Shown here piece by piece: positions 8,555 to 16,610 of a DNA stretch of 64,000 nt (positions within the stretch are counted from its first letter, which is position 1; each line of letters starts with the position of its first letter). A model generated the notes under the pieces. It was not told the DNA's origin and searched no databases. It saw only the letters and a program-made list of their open reading frames with translations. Position numbers and translations under genes: made by a program. Origin of the DNA: Emticicia sp965283955. GTDB taxonomy: Bacteria > Bacteroidota > Bacteroidia > Cytophagales > Spirosomataceae. The stretch covers positions 2,790,001 to 2,854,000 of the forward strand of contig CBDIQW010000001.1 in NCBI GenBank assembly GCA_965283955.1, in the 5' to 3' direction.

Positions 8555-9277
8555 ATGAAAAAAATACTGTTTCTATTACTATTTGGAGTTTTGACCGCTC
8601 ATGCCCAACAATTTTACAGAATCAAAGCCGACGTATCAATAAAAGACAAACTTTCAAATGGCTCGTATCGTCTAACTGTGGGAAAGGTTTACTATGATAA
8701 AACATCCTTAAAAGTAATTTATAAACTTACTTTTCCTCAAAAGGAAACAATTATAATTAAAGATACTACCCTTTACAAAATTACAAAAGATAGTGTGTTA
8801 GTTCAGAGTGTATTGGCTTCAAACGAATTTTCAATCTTTCATTTAGCTCTATCAGGAAAATTGGCTGACTATGGGTTAAATTCTGGAAACGTGGCTAAAA
8901 TTTATAAAATATCAAAAGTAGAAAAAGATAAGGATGGTAGGGTAATTACGACTTGGAGTGTCATAGAAAAACAATTGATGAAAACTCTCGGAAAAATCAA
9001 GATGGCTAATGCGAATAAAAAATTGGATGCAATTGCCTTTTATGACCCTAAAGATAAGTTGCTTAGTCAGCAGTTTTTCAAAGAGTATTCAAACTTTAAC
9101 GGAGTTGAATTTCCGAAGCAAGTAACACAGATATCTTACAATACCGATGGTACACAGAATATTCAGCAAACAACATATAAGAACATTATTATAGACCAAG
9201 AAGATGAAAACGAAATTTATAACTATCCTATTCCTTCTGTCACTAAGTCTAAGCTTTCAGCTAAAAGCCCAAAGTAA
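8555..9277 (+). CDS. Exported LolA-like protein, first gene of the YidD-like operon
   Basis: A 240-residue protein with a clear signal peptide (MKKILFLLLFGVLTAHAQ). The body alternates beta strands such as GKVYYDKTSLKVIYKLTFP, then KDTTLYKI and VKYLIIDQ-like repeats, reminiscent of the LolA/LolB half-barrel that carries lipoproteins across the periplasm; this is a pattern-level resemblance only. An upstream ATG at 8531 would add 8 residues before the signal peptide, so I prefer 8555. Its last 74 bases also encode the signal peptide of the next gene. It is the first of four same-strand, tightly packed genes. Confidence 0.7.
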   Translation: MKKILFLLLFGVLTAHAQQFYRIKADVSIKDKLSNGSYRLTVGKVYYDKTSLKVIYKLTFPQKETIIIKDTTLYKITKDSVLVQSVLASNEFSIFHLALSGKLADYGLNSGNVAKIYKISKVEKDKDGRVITTWSVIEKQLMKTLGKIKMANANKKLDAIAFYDPKDKLLSQQFFKEYSNFNGVEFPKQVTQISYNTDGTQNIQQTTYKNIIIDQEDENEIYNYPIPSVTKSKLSAKSPK

Positions 9278-9596
9278 ATCAGAAATAAATTTGCTTCGTG
9301 GGGTAATTCAAACTCCACAAAAAAGGGTGTATAAAGAAGCTAAAGGAAATCGTAATGAGGTTCAGTATTTGTTTTCTGGCTTGTTTCTATTTTATAAAAC
9401 CTTTTTTTCTTCTCAAGACCTAACGGTTTGTACGTTTACGCCATCTTGTTCTGAATTTGGAATTTTGGCTGTAAAGAAAAGCGGAGTTGTAATGGGCGGA
9501 ATCAAAACAATGGATAGGCTCACTCGTTGCAATGGTCTTAGTCCTGAAAAATATGCAATTGATTTTAAAGAGAAATTACTGATAGATAAGCCTTAA
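9204..9596 (+). CDS. YidD-like protein with a signal peptide
   Basis: The C-terminal two thirds carries the YidD signature: LFSGLFLFYKTFFSSQDL, then C-x-F-TPSCSEFG, a Gly-rich turn and DRLTRCNG. Ordinary YidD is a short cytoplasmic, membrane-attached helper of YidC. Here 130 residues begin with a typical cleavable signal peptide ending KAQ, predicting a periplasmic location. The start ATG lies inside the end of the upstream gene (74-base overlap, different frame). The signal peptide is coherent in this frame, which supports the start. The next gene begins 2 bases after the stop. Function in the periplasm is not known to me. Confidence 0.78.
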   Translation: MKTKFITILFLLSLSLSFQLKAQSKSEINLLRGVIQTPQKRVYKEAKGNRNEVQYLFSGLFLFYKTFFSSQDLTVCTFTPSCSEFGILAVKKSGVVMGGIKTMDRLTRCNGLSPEKYAIDFKEKLLIDKP

Positions 9597-9598
9597 TA

Positions 9599-10426
9599 AT
9601 GAAAAAAAAACTTTTAATACTTTTTATAATAATTTATAGTTCAGATGTCTTTTCTCAAGACCTTTATAATTTTGAAAACACAAAGAAATTTGCCGAATAC
9701 TTAGCCAAATCTGGCCAGTATGATTTAGCAACACGAGAGTTTGAACGCTTAACTTTCATGTCGCCTGAAAATGATACGCTGAAGACTTCTCTCCTATCAA
9801 TGTATCGCCGTTCTGGAAAATACGACGAGGCACTCCTCCGTGGAAAACAACTCTATCCCGAACTTACAACCATGAGTGCAACATCAGCCGTTGAGTATGG
9901 CCGAACATTGCTTTTGAAATCTGAGTATAAATCAGCCAAAAGCTTTTGGGATTCTAACTTAAAATTATCTGCTGCCGATAAAATAATTCTTTCAGCTACT
10001 TCTGATATTCTTCAAGATAATTATAAAAGTGCCAATGACATACTAAAATCTGTAAAACCCGAAGAGCACAGTTTAGCTACAAATTATAAAGACTTGGCCG
10101 AACAAGCTATGGGCATAAAGCGTAAAAGTCCAGCTGTTGCAGGTATTATGTCGGCAATTATTCCAGGTACAGGGCGTATGTATGTAAAAGATTGGAAAGA
10201 TGGAATTGTATCTCTTTTCTTTGTCGGAACGATGGCTTTTCAGTCAGTAAGAGGTTTCAATAAAAGTGGAGTCAAAAGTACAAGAGGTTGGATTTACGGT
10301 GGAATTGGTTTTGGTTTTTATTTAGGAAATATCTATGGTTCGGTTGTTTCGGCTAAAGGTTACAACAAAAAAAGTCATTTAGGTATCCGAACCAAAATCG
10401 AGAATCTTTTTAATAGTTATTATTGA
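9599..10426 (+). CDS. TPR-containing envelope protein with C-terminal PGxG membrane segment (paralogue 1)
   Basis: 275 residues. A signal peptide ends near DVFSQD. TPR-like helices follow (FAEYLAKSGQYDLATREFER; YRRSGKYDEALLRGKQLYPE). The C-terminal third starts with AGIMSAIIPGTGRMYVKDWK and has two hydrophobic stretches with Gly-rich GIGFGFYLGNIYG. The IIPGxGxxY element resembles TM2/DUF5683-type membrane anchors. The following gene encodes a paralogue with the same architecture. Its position 2 bases after the YidD-like gene indicates one operon and a shared task at the cell envelope. No enzymatic motif is visible. Confidence 0.72.
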   Translation: MKKKLLILFIIIYSSDVFSQDLYNFENTKKFAEYLAKSGQYDLATREFERLTFMSPENDTLKTSLLSMYRRSGKYDEALLRGKQLYPELTTMSATSAVEYGRTLLLKSEYKSAKSFWDSNLKLSAADKIILSATSDILQDNYKSANDILKSVKPEEHSLATNYKDLAEQAMGIKRKSPAVAGIMSAIIPGTGRMYVKDWKDGIVSLFFVGTMAFQSVRGFNKSGVKSTRGWIYGGIGFGFYLGNIYGSVVSAKGYNKKSHLGIRTKIENLFNSYY

Positions 10427-10436
10427 GCTGGTAATT

Positions 10437-11276
10437 ATGCAAAAAATACTTTTAATACTTTTTATATTAATATCACAAATTTCTTTTTCGCAAGACCTCA
10501 AACAAAGTTTTGACTTTGCGAATGAACTCTTTGCTAAGAAAGATTATACAGGTGCTGGTATTACGTACAGAAGGGTGATTTATTTCGATAGGGCAGAAAT
10601 CTACCGAAAAGATTGTTATAAAAATATAGCAGATTGTCTTTATGAAACACAACAGTTTGAGGAAGCTGCCGATTATTATGAATTAGCTTTTTTTCAACAA
10701 AAAACCGATAGTGCAAAAGCTGAAGTGATATTCAGAAAAATGTCTTGTTATCTGATTTTAAATAATTTTGAATATGCCGAAATAGAACTACTTAATTTAC
10801 CTTCAAACTTAAGCACAGAACAAAAAAATAAAAAAGTATTTTACTCTGCTGTTTTAAACTTTTCAATTGAAAAATACGATTTAGCAAAAACACAATTTTT
10901 GTCTTTGATTGACTCAACGAATACAGAATCAAAGAAAAAAATAGAACAGCTATTCATCAAAAATGAAAAAATTAATAAATTAAATCCACGTACTGCACGA
11001 ATCATGAGTATGATTATTCCTGGTCTTGGACAGTTCTATGCGGGCGATATAAAAAACGGAACAAACTCAATCATACTTACTTTAGGCATTGCCACTTGGG
11101 GAATCGTGACGGCGGTCAAAAGTACAAGTCCGTTTGATATTTTAGTGACGGCTGCTCCGTGGTTTCAGAGGTATTATATGGGAGGCTACAAGAAAGCAGA
11201 GCAAATTGCGATTAATGAAAAAAAGAAACGTCGTTCGAAGGTTTATAACCAAATTTTAGATGAAATTTCAAAGTAA
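10437..11276 (+). CDS. TPR-containing envelope protein with C-terminal PGxG membrane segment (paralogue 2)
   Basis: 279 residues with a signal peptide ending ISFSQD. TPR-like helices include FANELFAKKDYTGAGITYRR and CLYETQQFEEAADYYELAFF. The C-terminal part begins ARIMSMIIPGLGQFYAGDIK, followed by two hydrophobic segments and a Lys-rich tail. It shares overall design and the IMSxIIPGxG motif with the preceding gene, so the two arose by duplication. It ends the operon; no obvious hairpin terminator follows. Confidence 0.72.
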   Translation: MQKILLILFILISQISFSQDLKQSFDFANELFAKKDYTGAGITYRRVIYFDRAEIYRKDCYKNIADCLYETQQFEEAADYYELAFFQQKTDSAKAEVIFRKMSCYLILNNFEYAEIELLNLPSNLSTEQKNKKVFYSAVLNFSIEKYDLAKTQFLSLIDSTNTESKKKIEQLFIKNEKINKLNPRTARIMSMIIPGLGQFYAGDIKNGTNSIILTLGIATWGIVTAVKSTSPFDILVTAAPWFQRYYMGGYKKAEQIAINEKKKRRSKVYNQILDEISK

Positions 11277-11336
11277 AGACTTTTACTTATCGGATTTCCG
11301 ACCGCTTAATTGATTTTTAGGTCATTTTTCCGATTT

Positions 11337-11344
11337 TACTTTTG
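11337..11344 (+). promoter_or_regulatory. Candidate -7 box before the 11409 gene
   Basis: TACTTTTG matches TAnnTTTG exactly, 65 bases before the preferred start codon at 11409. No matching -33 TTG is seen. Confidence 0.4.
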
Positions 11345-11408
11345 TTATGAAAATACCAATGTCTAAATTTCGGACTTTAAAAAAGTGTCCATAAAAATTA
11401 AAATTATC

Positions 11409-11930
11409 ATGAAAAAATTACTTTCATTTTTATTCATTACAGCATTATGTTTCTTGTATTCAGAAAACATACATGCACAATCATTCGAAAAGGGTCAAAA
11501 AAACTTTAGTGTTGGCGTTGGGGCTGGTTATGGTATCGGTGCGAATGCCTCAGTTGATTATGGTGTTTCTGATTTAATTAGTATAGGTCTTATTGGTGCT
11601 GTTTCTTCTTATAGTTATGGGTATGGTCTTTTTGGTAATAATTTCCGTCTCACGTATATAGGTGTAGGTGGTAGAGGAGCTGTCCACTTTGGAAAATATT
11701 TAAAAGAAATAGGCATCAATGAAGAAAAGCTTGACCCATATATTGGTGGGGTTGGTGGTGTACGATTAGCAAGGTATAGTTCAGATTATTCATCATTTTA
11801 TACCGATGCAAATGTAAGACCAATGATTGGCGGTTTTATCGGAGCAAGATATTACTTTAAAGAAAAAATGGCTATATATGCCGAGGCTGGAACACCATAT
11901 AGTTCACTTGGTATTTCTATCAAATTTTAA
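11409..11930 (+). CDS. Small outer-membrane beta-barrel protein
   Basis: 173 residues with a signal peptide ending IHAQ, followed by short alternating strands rich in Gly, Tyr and Ser (FSVGVGAGYGIG; YIGGVGGVRLARYSSDY; GGFIGARYYF) and a terminal Phe (SIKF), the classic end of an outer-membrane barrel. It resembles 8-stranded OmpW/OmpX-like or porin-family proteins of the phylum. An ATG at 11385 would add 8 residues ahead of the signal peptide and is less likely. Function unknown. Confidence 0.75.
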   Translation: MKKLLSFLFITALCFLYSENIHAQSFEKGQKNFSVGVGAGYGIGANASVDYGVSDLISIGLIGAVSSYSYGYGLFGNNFRLTYIGVGGRGAVHFGKYLKEIGINEEKLDPYIGGVGGVRLARYSSDYSSFYTDANVRPMIGGFIGARYYFKEKMAIYAEAGTPYSSLGISIKF

Positions 11931-11943
11931 GAAGTCAGTACGT

Positions 11944-11982
11944 AACAAAAAAGGAGAGCCTTAAAAGCTCTCCTTTTTTGTT
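11944..11982. terminator. Strong bidirectional terminator
   Basis: A 16-bp perfect stem (11944-11959 with 11967-11982) encloses a 7-base loop; core GGAGAGC/GCTCTCC flanked by A6 and T6. It separates the barrel gene (+) from the convergent DUF1080 gene (-). Confidence 0.85.
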
Positions 11983-12250
11983 ATAACTCTTTTATCTTGA
12001 TACTCTTAAACGAAACCATATCGCCGTGGTCTTGAAGGGCAATTTTGCCTTTTGCGTGAGCTTTGGCAAACTCCCAGTTGGCAAATTTACTTCTGGCTAC
12101 CATCACCTGCCAATCTGTGCTGCCGTATTCGTATTCAACCATTTTCTTGCCATTGAGCCAATGTTCAACGTGGTTATCTTTTACGATAATTTTGCCAGTA
12201 TTCCACTGGCCTGCTGGCTTTACAACTGTTAAGTCGGCAGGTACTTGCAT
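11981..12250 (-). CDS. DUF1080 protein, C-terminal fragment (frame broken)
   Basis: The fragment holds the second half of a DUF1080 (3-keto-glycoside-hydrolase-like, concanavalin-type) domain: KPAGQWNTGKIIVKDNHVEH, NGKKMVEYEYGS and IALQDHGD..FKSIKIKEL. Homology continues upstream of its first ATG in the same frame as PEYQIIDD, TAANYDM and so on, up to about 12327, where it should join the fragment encoded at 12309-12641. See that entry for the break. Confidence 0.7.
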   Translation of the reverse strand: MQVPADLTVVKPAGQWNTGKIIVKDNHVEHWLNGKKMVEYEYGSTDWQVMVARSKFANWEFAKAHAKGKIALQDHGDMVSFKSIKIKEL

Positions 12251-12308
12251 ATCATAGTTTGCAGCGGTTTTCTGTACATCTTTAATCGGTGAAGGATAAT
12301 TTTTGTCA

Positions 12309-12641
12309 TCAATGATTTGATACTCTGGCCTCTGACATATATGAGGCTTGGGCCTCTGGTGTTTCTAAAACTTTGTAGATTACACCACTATTTCCTTTAG
12401 GAGCAGCTTTGAATTCAAAGGTTAGTTCAAAGTCTTCGTATTCTTTATCGGTTACTAAGTCGCCATTACCTCCATGAGTCATTAATATTCCATCCATCAC
12501 ATGCCAACCCTTAACAGTTGTTTCGTGCCATGTATGCCAACCTTTGGTGGTTTTTCCATCAAATAAGTTTACTGTTTTGCCTTTTTGGGCATAAGCAAAT
12601 GTGCTACAAGCAGCAAATGCTAAAACCATTACTTTTTTCAT
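12309..12641 (-). CDS. DUF1080 protein, N-terminal fragment (frame broken)
   Basis: Signal peptide MKKVMVLAFAACSTFAYAQ, then the start of a DUF1080 domain: NLFDGKTTKGWHTW, WHVMDGILMTHGG, DFELTFEFKAAPKGNSGVIY. The frame runs into a stop after YMSEARVSNH, where the family has YMSGPEYQ. The expected PEYQIIDD is present one base out of frame, so a single extra base around 12328-12333 (GGCCTC) explains the break. The 8-mer GGCCTCTG occurs at 12328-12335 and again at 12351-12358, which could have promoted an error. Intact, the protein would have about 220 residues and act outside the cytoplasm on glycosides. A second DUF1080 gene lies at 30446. Confidence 0.72.
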   Translation of the reverse strand: MKKVMVLAFAACSTFAYAQKGKTVNLFDGKTTKGWHTWHETTVKGWHVMDGILMTHGGNGDLVTDKEYEDFELTFEFKAAPKGNSGVIYKVLETPEAQASYMSEARVSNH

Positions 12642-12752
12642 TGTTTTAGAGCGTTGAATTTTAAATTTTTTGAAAGACCTACTTTGTATCTTTGAAAGTT
12701 TTTAAAATTAAGAAGATGCTTTTGAATTAGCAAATTTGCAGGAGTGTATTAG

Positions 12753-12783
12753 TAGTCCACAGTCAATAGACGATGGTCAATAG
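12753..12783. repeat. AGTCCACAG-type intergenic repeat
   Basis: The segment has AGTCCACAGTCAATAGACGA followed by TGGTCAATAG. Its AGTCCACAG and AGACGAT words recur in the palindrome at 22957-23005, and related words occur at 23932-23953. The surrounding 234-base gap (12642-12875) is otherwise AT-rich and shows no gene. Confidence 0.45.
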
Positions 12784-12875
12784 TAAAACAAAGGTTTTAT
12801 TATCAATATTTTATATAAAAACAAAAGTTGATTTTTGGAAATCGACAATGTACTATTCAAACGAAAGAAAATAAA

Positions 12876-13895
12876 TTATTTGCCAACAGATAAATGACCA
12901 GTATGATTTTCTTCAACGATTTTTAAAAGAAGAATTGTTCTGGCACTACCAATTGAAATAGCAGTGTTAGGAGATGTAAAAACTGTTTCGTAGATATTAA
13001 ATGCTTTGTTAAGTTTTTCGCCAAAGACTTTGTAGTTACCCGTTTTATCGCCCAAAACAACTTGACCATTGCAGGCTGAATAAATTTCGTATTTTTCGTT
13101 GGCTACACGCCCCCAAAGCAAACCAGAGGTAGGAATCTCTAACTTTTGCTTTTGGTTGTGAATACGGCCTTTTTTGCCCACCCATCCACCCATTGCAATA
13201 AAGTCTTTCGAGTTTTCAAATTGAATTTCGTGGAAGATACTATTACCTATTTTTTGTTTCTTTCCCCACTGCTCATTTTCAAAAGCATACAAATAAGTTT
13301 TGTTAGGCGTGTACATCAAAGCATAAACCTTTTTGTCGAACTCATTGTACTTAACGCACCAAACCATCTTGAAAGCATTCTGATACACCCGTTTCCAAGT
13401 TTTGCCCTTATCGGTTGTTTTCAGAATAAAACCAAACGGAACGGTCTTTTCAGAATGAGCAATCGCCGAGTTCCCGCCACAAATAAAAGCAGTCGAGTCA
13501 TTCACAACCGTGAGGTTATAAAAACACGCTTTTTCGTAGCCTTTGATTTTGATTGTTTCCCAAGTATTGGTTGTCAGATTATGTTTGTAAACGATGCCTT
13601 TGTCGCCGCTGATAATGAGATTTTCTTTATCGAAATGGTCTAATTTGTAAATATCAACGTTTTCGCTTGGGTAGCTAATGTTAGAAAGATTTCCTTCGAA
13701 GTCGATAGATTTTAATGTGCCGTACTTACCTCCTATCCAAAACTTATCGCCTACGGGTATGATGTCATAATAAGACGAATCCGAATAAGATGTCCCTTGT
13801 TGCAAAACCTGAATATTTACCTTTTGGGAGTACGAAACACCGCAGGTTAAAAATAGTAATAGGCCGAAAGTTATTTTAGGTAAAAGTTTCAACAA
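12876..13895 (-). CDS. Exported beta-propeller (BNR/YVTN-like) protein
   Basis: 339 residues with a signal peptide ending VSYSQ. Repeats of about 45-50 residues contain short strands such as GDKFWIGGKYGTLKSIDFEG and ENLIISGDKGIVYKHNLTTN. One clear Asp-box-like motif, LKTTDKGKTWKRV, suggests a propeller of the Ycf48/BNR type. No catalytic sialidase residues are evident, so a binding or structural role is more likely. It is a single gene with no close same-strand partner: rnc, further upstream on the same strand, starts beyond a 122-base gap. Confidence 0.65.
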   Translation of the reverse strand: MLKLLPKITFGLLLFLTCGVSYSQKVNIQVLQQGTSYSDSSYYDIIPVGDKFWIGGKYGTLKSIDFEGNLSNISYPSENVDIYKLDHFDKENLIISGDKGIVYKHNLTTNTWETIKIKGYEKACFYNLTVVNDSTAFICGGNSAIAHSEKTVPFGFILKTTDKGKTWKRVYQNAFKMVWCVKYNEFDKKVYALMYTPNKTYLYAFENEQWGKKQKIGNSIFHEIQFENSKDFIAMGGWVGKKGRIHNQKQKLEIPTSGLLWGRVANEKYEIYSACNGQVVLGDKTGNYKVFGEKLNKAFNIYETVFTSPNTAISIGSARTILLLKIVEENHTGHLSVGK

Positions 13896-14017
13896 ATGGC
13901 AGCTTATAGGTAATGGTGGTTGAATTCTATCAAATCACAAAAATAGATACTTGTAATGATTATACAAATAAATTCAAATCATTTTACTAAGCGGGAGTAT
14001 CGAAAACCTTTAAAAAA

Positions 14018-14764
14018 CTAAGATTTTATATCCAACGATTCACAAGCTCGGCGTGCAGCTTCTTGTTCGGCTTTCTTTTTATTCCAACCCCCACCCTTAC
14101 TTACAGCTTCGCCATCGACCGAAACCTGAGCCACAAACTCTTTGTGGTGGTGTTTACCATTTTCTTGGATAATTTCGAAAGTAACACGTTTACCTTCTTG
14201 TTGCGACCAACTAAGCAGAATACTTTTGTAGTTTGTATTGGTTTGAATGACCGTATCGAGGTCGAAGTAGTTGGCGAGGAGTTTCTTTAAGATAAACTTC
14301 TTCGTAAACCGAAAACCCTTATCTAAGTAAATTGCTCCGATAAGAGCTTCCATGGCATCTCCATACATGGAAGTACGGTTGTGAGCGACTCTTTGTCCAT
14401 CGAACTCAATGAGTCGCTCCAAACCTATTTTTCTGGCAAGAACATTTAAAGATTCTCGGTTTACGATACGAGAACGAATCTCGGTCAAGAAACCCTCATC
14501 TTTGAAAGGATATTTTTTGAAGAGGTATTCAGCTACAATCATACCTAAAACCGAATCACCGAGGTATTCAAGTCTTTCGTTTGATTCTCTGAAACCACCA
14601 ATATTTGTTTCTTTCGAAGCAGACGTATGTCTAAAAGCAAGTTGATAGAGCAACGGATTTCCTGGCTTTGCACCAATTATCTGCTCCACCGATTTTCTAA
14701 AACTTCGTTCCTTAGAATCAGTTTTGAAAAACCCCCAAAATGAATTACTTACTTCCGACAACAC
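14018..14764 (-). CDS. rnc: Ribonuclease III
   Basis: RNase III cuts double-stranded RNA in rRNA and mRNA processing. The 248-residue protein has the catalytic signature ERLEYLGDSVLG (63-74), the second acidic cluster GDAMEALIGAIYLDKG, and a C-terminal double-stranded-RNA-binding domain from about residue 180 (NYKSILLSWSQQ to KKKAEQEAARRACESL). It follows fabF by 9 bases and ends the acpP-fabF-rnc operon, an order conserved in many bacteria. Confidence 0.95.
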   Translation of the reverse strand: MLSEVSNSFWGFFKTDSKERSFRKSVEQIIGAKPGNPLLYQLAFRHTSASKETNIGGFRESNERLEYLGDSVLGMIVAEYLFKKYPFKDEGFLTEIRSRIVNRESLNVLARKIGLERLIEFDGQRVAHNRTSMYGDAMEALIGAIYLDKGFRFTKKFILKKLLANYFDLDTVIQTNTNYKSILLSWSQQEGKRVTFEIIQENGKHHHKEFVAQVSVDGEAVSKGGGWNKKKAEQEAARRACESLDIKS

Positions 14765-14773
14765 GATTCGTAA

Positions 14774-16021
14774 TTAAATTTTCTTAAATATCAACGTAGC
14801 ATTATGCCCACCAAAACCAAAACAATTACTCAAAACTACATCTATTTTTCGAGCTTTCGCAACATTTGGTGTCAAATCTATTCGAGGGTCAATTGACTCA
14901 TCAATATTGAAGAGATTGATTGTTGGTGGAACTACTTGATGTTTGATTGCTAAAACTGCCGCTACTGATTCAACCGCACCCGCAGCACCCAGTAAGTGGC
15001 CAGTCATTGATTTGGTTGAGCTGATACTCATTTTATAAGTATGGTCGCCGAAAAGTTTTTCGATGGCCTTAATTTCTTGCGGGTCACCCAATGGAGTTGA
15101 TGTACCGTGCGTATTGATATAGTCAACTTCTTCGGGTTTGATTCCTGCATCTTCAAGGGCATCAACCATTGATAAATATGCACCTTCGCCTTCTGGGTGT
15201 GGAGCCGTAATGTGATACGCATCAGATGACATACCACCACCGATGATTTCGCAATAGATTTTTGCACCACGAGCCACAGCGTGTTCGTATTCTTCGAGAA
15301 TCAAAGCGGCACCGCCATCGCCTAATACAAAACCATCACGGTCTTTGTCGTACGGGCGAGAACCCGTTGCTGGGTCGTCGTTTCTTTCTGACATGGCACG
15401 AAGACCATTAAAACCACCTATACCTGCTTGAGTTACGGCCGCTTCTGAGCCACCCGAAACACAAACGTTGATTCTGCCTAAACGAATGTAGTTAAAGGCG
15501 TCAATGATAGCATTGTTGGTTGAAGCACAAGCTGAAACCGTGATGTAGTTGGGCCCACGGAAACCATATTTGATTGAGATTTGGCCAGAAGCACTATCTG
15601 CAATCATTTTAGGAATAAAGAATGGGTTGAACTTCGGAGTTCCGTCGCCGTTCGAGAAATTGATAACTTCTTCTTCAAAAGTTTTCAAACCGCCGATACC
15701 CGACCCCCAAATTACGCCAACTTTATTTTTATTGATATTTTCTAAATCAAGACCAGAATCTTTGACGGCCTCATCGGCAACTATCATTGCAAACTGGGTG
15801 AATAAGTCCATCTTACGAGCTTCCTGACGTGGAATATACTTCGTAACATCGAAATCTTTTACTTCACAGGCAAATTGCGTACGAAACTTACTCGCATCGA
15901 ATCTGGTGATGGTAGCTGCTCCACTTTTACCAGTTGAAAGCCCCTGCCAAAATTCTTCTACCGTATTGCCGATAGGTGTTAATGCTCCTAATCCTGTTAC
16001 AACTACTCGTTTGAATGCCAT
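14774..16021 (-). CDS. fabF: 3-oxoacyl-ACP synthase II
   Basis: FabF elongates acyl-ACP with malonyl-ACP in fatty-acid synthesis. The 415-residue length is normal. The catalytic triad is visible: Cys165 in VSACAST, His305 in NTHGTSTPLGD and His342 in KSMTGHLLGAAGAVE; GFGGHN is near the C-terminus. It lies downstream of acpP and 9 bases before rnc. A palindromic element sits in the 111-base gap after acpP. Confidence 0.96.
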   Translation of the reverse strand: MAFKRVVVTGLGALTPIGNTVEEFWQGLSTGKSGAATITRFDASKFRTQFACEVKDFDVTKYIPRQEARKMDLFTQFAMIVADEAVKDSGLDLENINKNKVGVIWGSGIGGLKTFEEEVINFSNGDGTPKFNPFFIPKMIADSASGQISIKYGFRGPNYITVSACASTNNAIIDAFNYIRLGRINVCVSGGSEAAVTQAGIGGFNGLRAMSERNDDPATGSRPYDKDRDGFVLGDGGAALILEEYEHAVARGAKIYCEIIGGGMSSDAYHITAPHPEGEGAYLSMVDALEDAGIKPEEVDYINTHGTSTPLGDPQEIKAIEKLFGDHTYKMSISSTKSMTGHLLGAAGAVESVAAVLAIKHQVVPPTINLFNIDESIDPRIDLTPNVAKARKIDVVLSNCFGFGGHNATLIFKKI

Positions 16022-16065
16022 AAAGTGTAAATGTTTGTGTCAAAGTAAAAAAATACAGAGTTCGA

Positions 16066-16123
16066 AGTACCGAGTTTAAGGTATGAATACATGGCCTAAA
16101 ACTCGATACTCGGCACTCGGTAC
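16066..16123. repeat. Imperfect palindrome between acpP and fabF
   Basis: AGTACCGAGTTT (16066-16077) pairs with 16099-16110 with one mismatch, and its first nine bases also pair perfectly with CTCGGTACT at 16115-16123, so two alternative hairpins are possible. It lies inside the acpP-fabF-rnc transcript and could cap or attenuate it, allowing more ACP than FabF. The element resembles the TACGAAT-type palindromes at 43186 and 52668 in design, not in exact sequence. Confidence 0.55.
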
Positions 16124-16132
16124 TAAGAATAC

Positions 16133-16369
16133 TTATTTAGAATTTTCTTCCAAGTAAGTGATAGCCTGACCTACTGTCTGGATATTTTCTGCTTGGTCGT
16201 CTGGAATAGAGACATTAAATTCTTTTTCAAATTCCATTATCAATTCTACGGTGTCGAGTGAATCGGCTCCTAAGTCATTTGTGAATGAAGCTTCTGGAGT
16301 TACTTCTGATACATCAACGCCGAGTTTCTCAACGATAATTTGCGTTACTTTAGTTGCAATTGCTGACAT
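16133..16369 (-). CDS. acpP: Acyl carrier protein
   Basis: ACP carries growing acyl chains on a phosphopantetheine arm. The 78-residue acidic protein has the attachment motif GADSLDTVEL with Ser37. I use the ATG at 16369 (MSAIATKVTQ), the usual ACP start; an in-frame start at 16402 would add 11 residues. It is the first gene of the acpP-fabF-rnc operon. A T-rich word ending CTTTGCAGTC, similar to promoters in this phylum, lies about 30 bases upstream on the minus strand. Confidence 0.95.
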   Translation of the reverse strand: MSAIATKVTQIIVEKLGVDVSEVTPEASFTNDLGADSLDTVELIMEFEKEFNVSIPDDQAENIQTVGQAITYLEENSK

Positions 16370-16610
16370 TTTGAACTGTAGTTTGGTGAAAAACGACTGC
16401 AAAGAAAACGCTTTTAAACGAAAACAACAAAATACAGGAAATTTTTTTAGTACGAGATTTGTTTAGACCTTTGCAACAGATTTTGTTAAAACGCTTATTT
16501 GCAACGAAAAATTAGGCAAAAAGTTATCAAAAATGCTGTATTTGCGTTGAAAAATATTCGGAAAGCAAATAAAAGTATCGTAAATAATAATTATAAAAAT
16601 ATACAAAGCA

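Noticed and set aside
13146..13643. 165-residue plus-strand open frame opposite the beta-propeller gene
   Set aside because: The opposite strand has a signal peptide and propeller repeats over its whole length; the antisense frame has neither.
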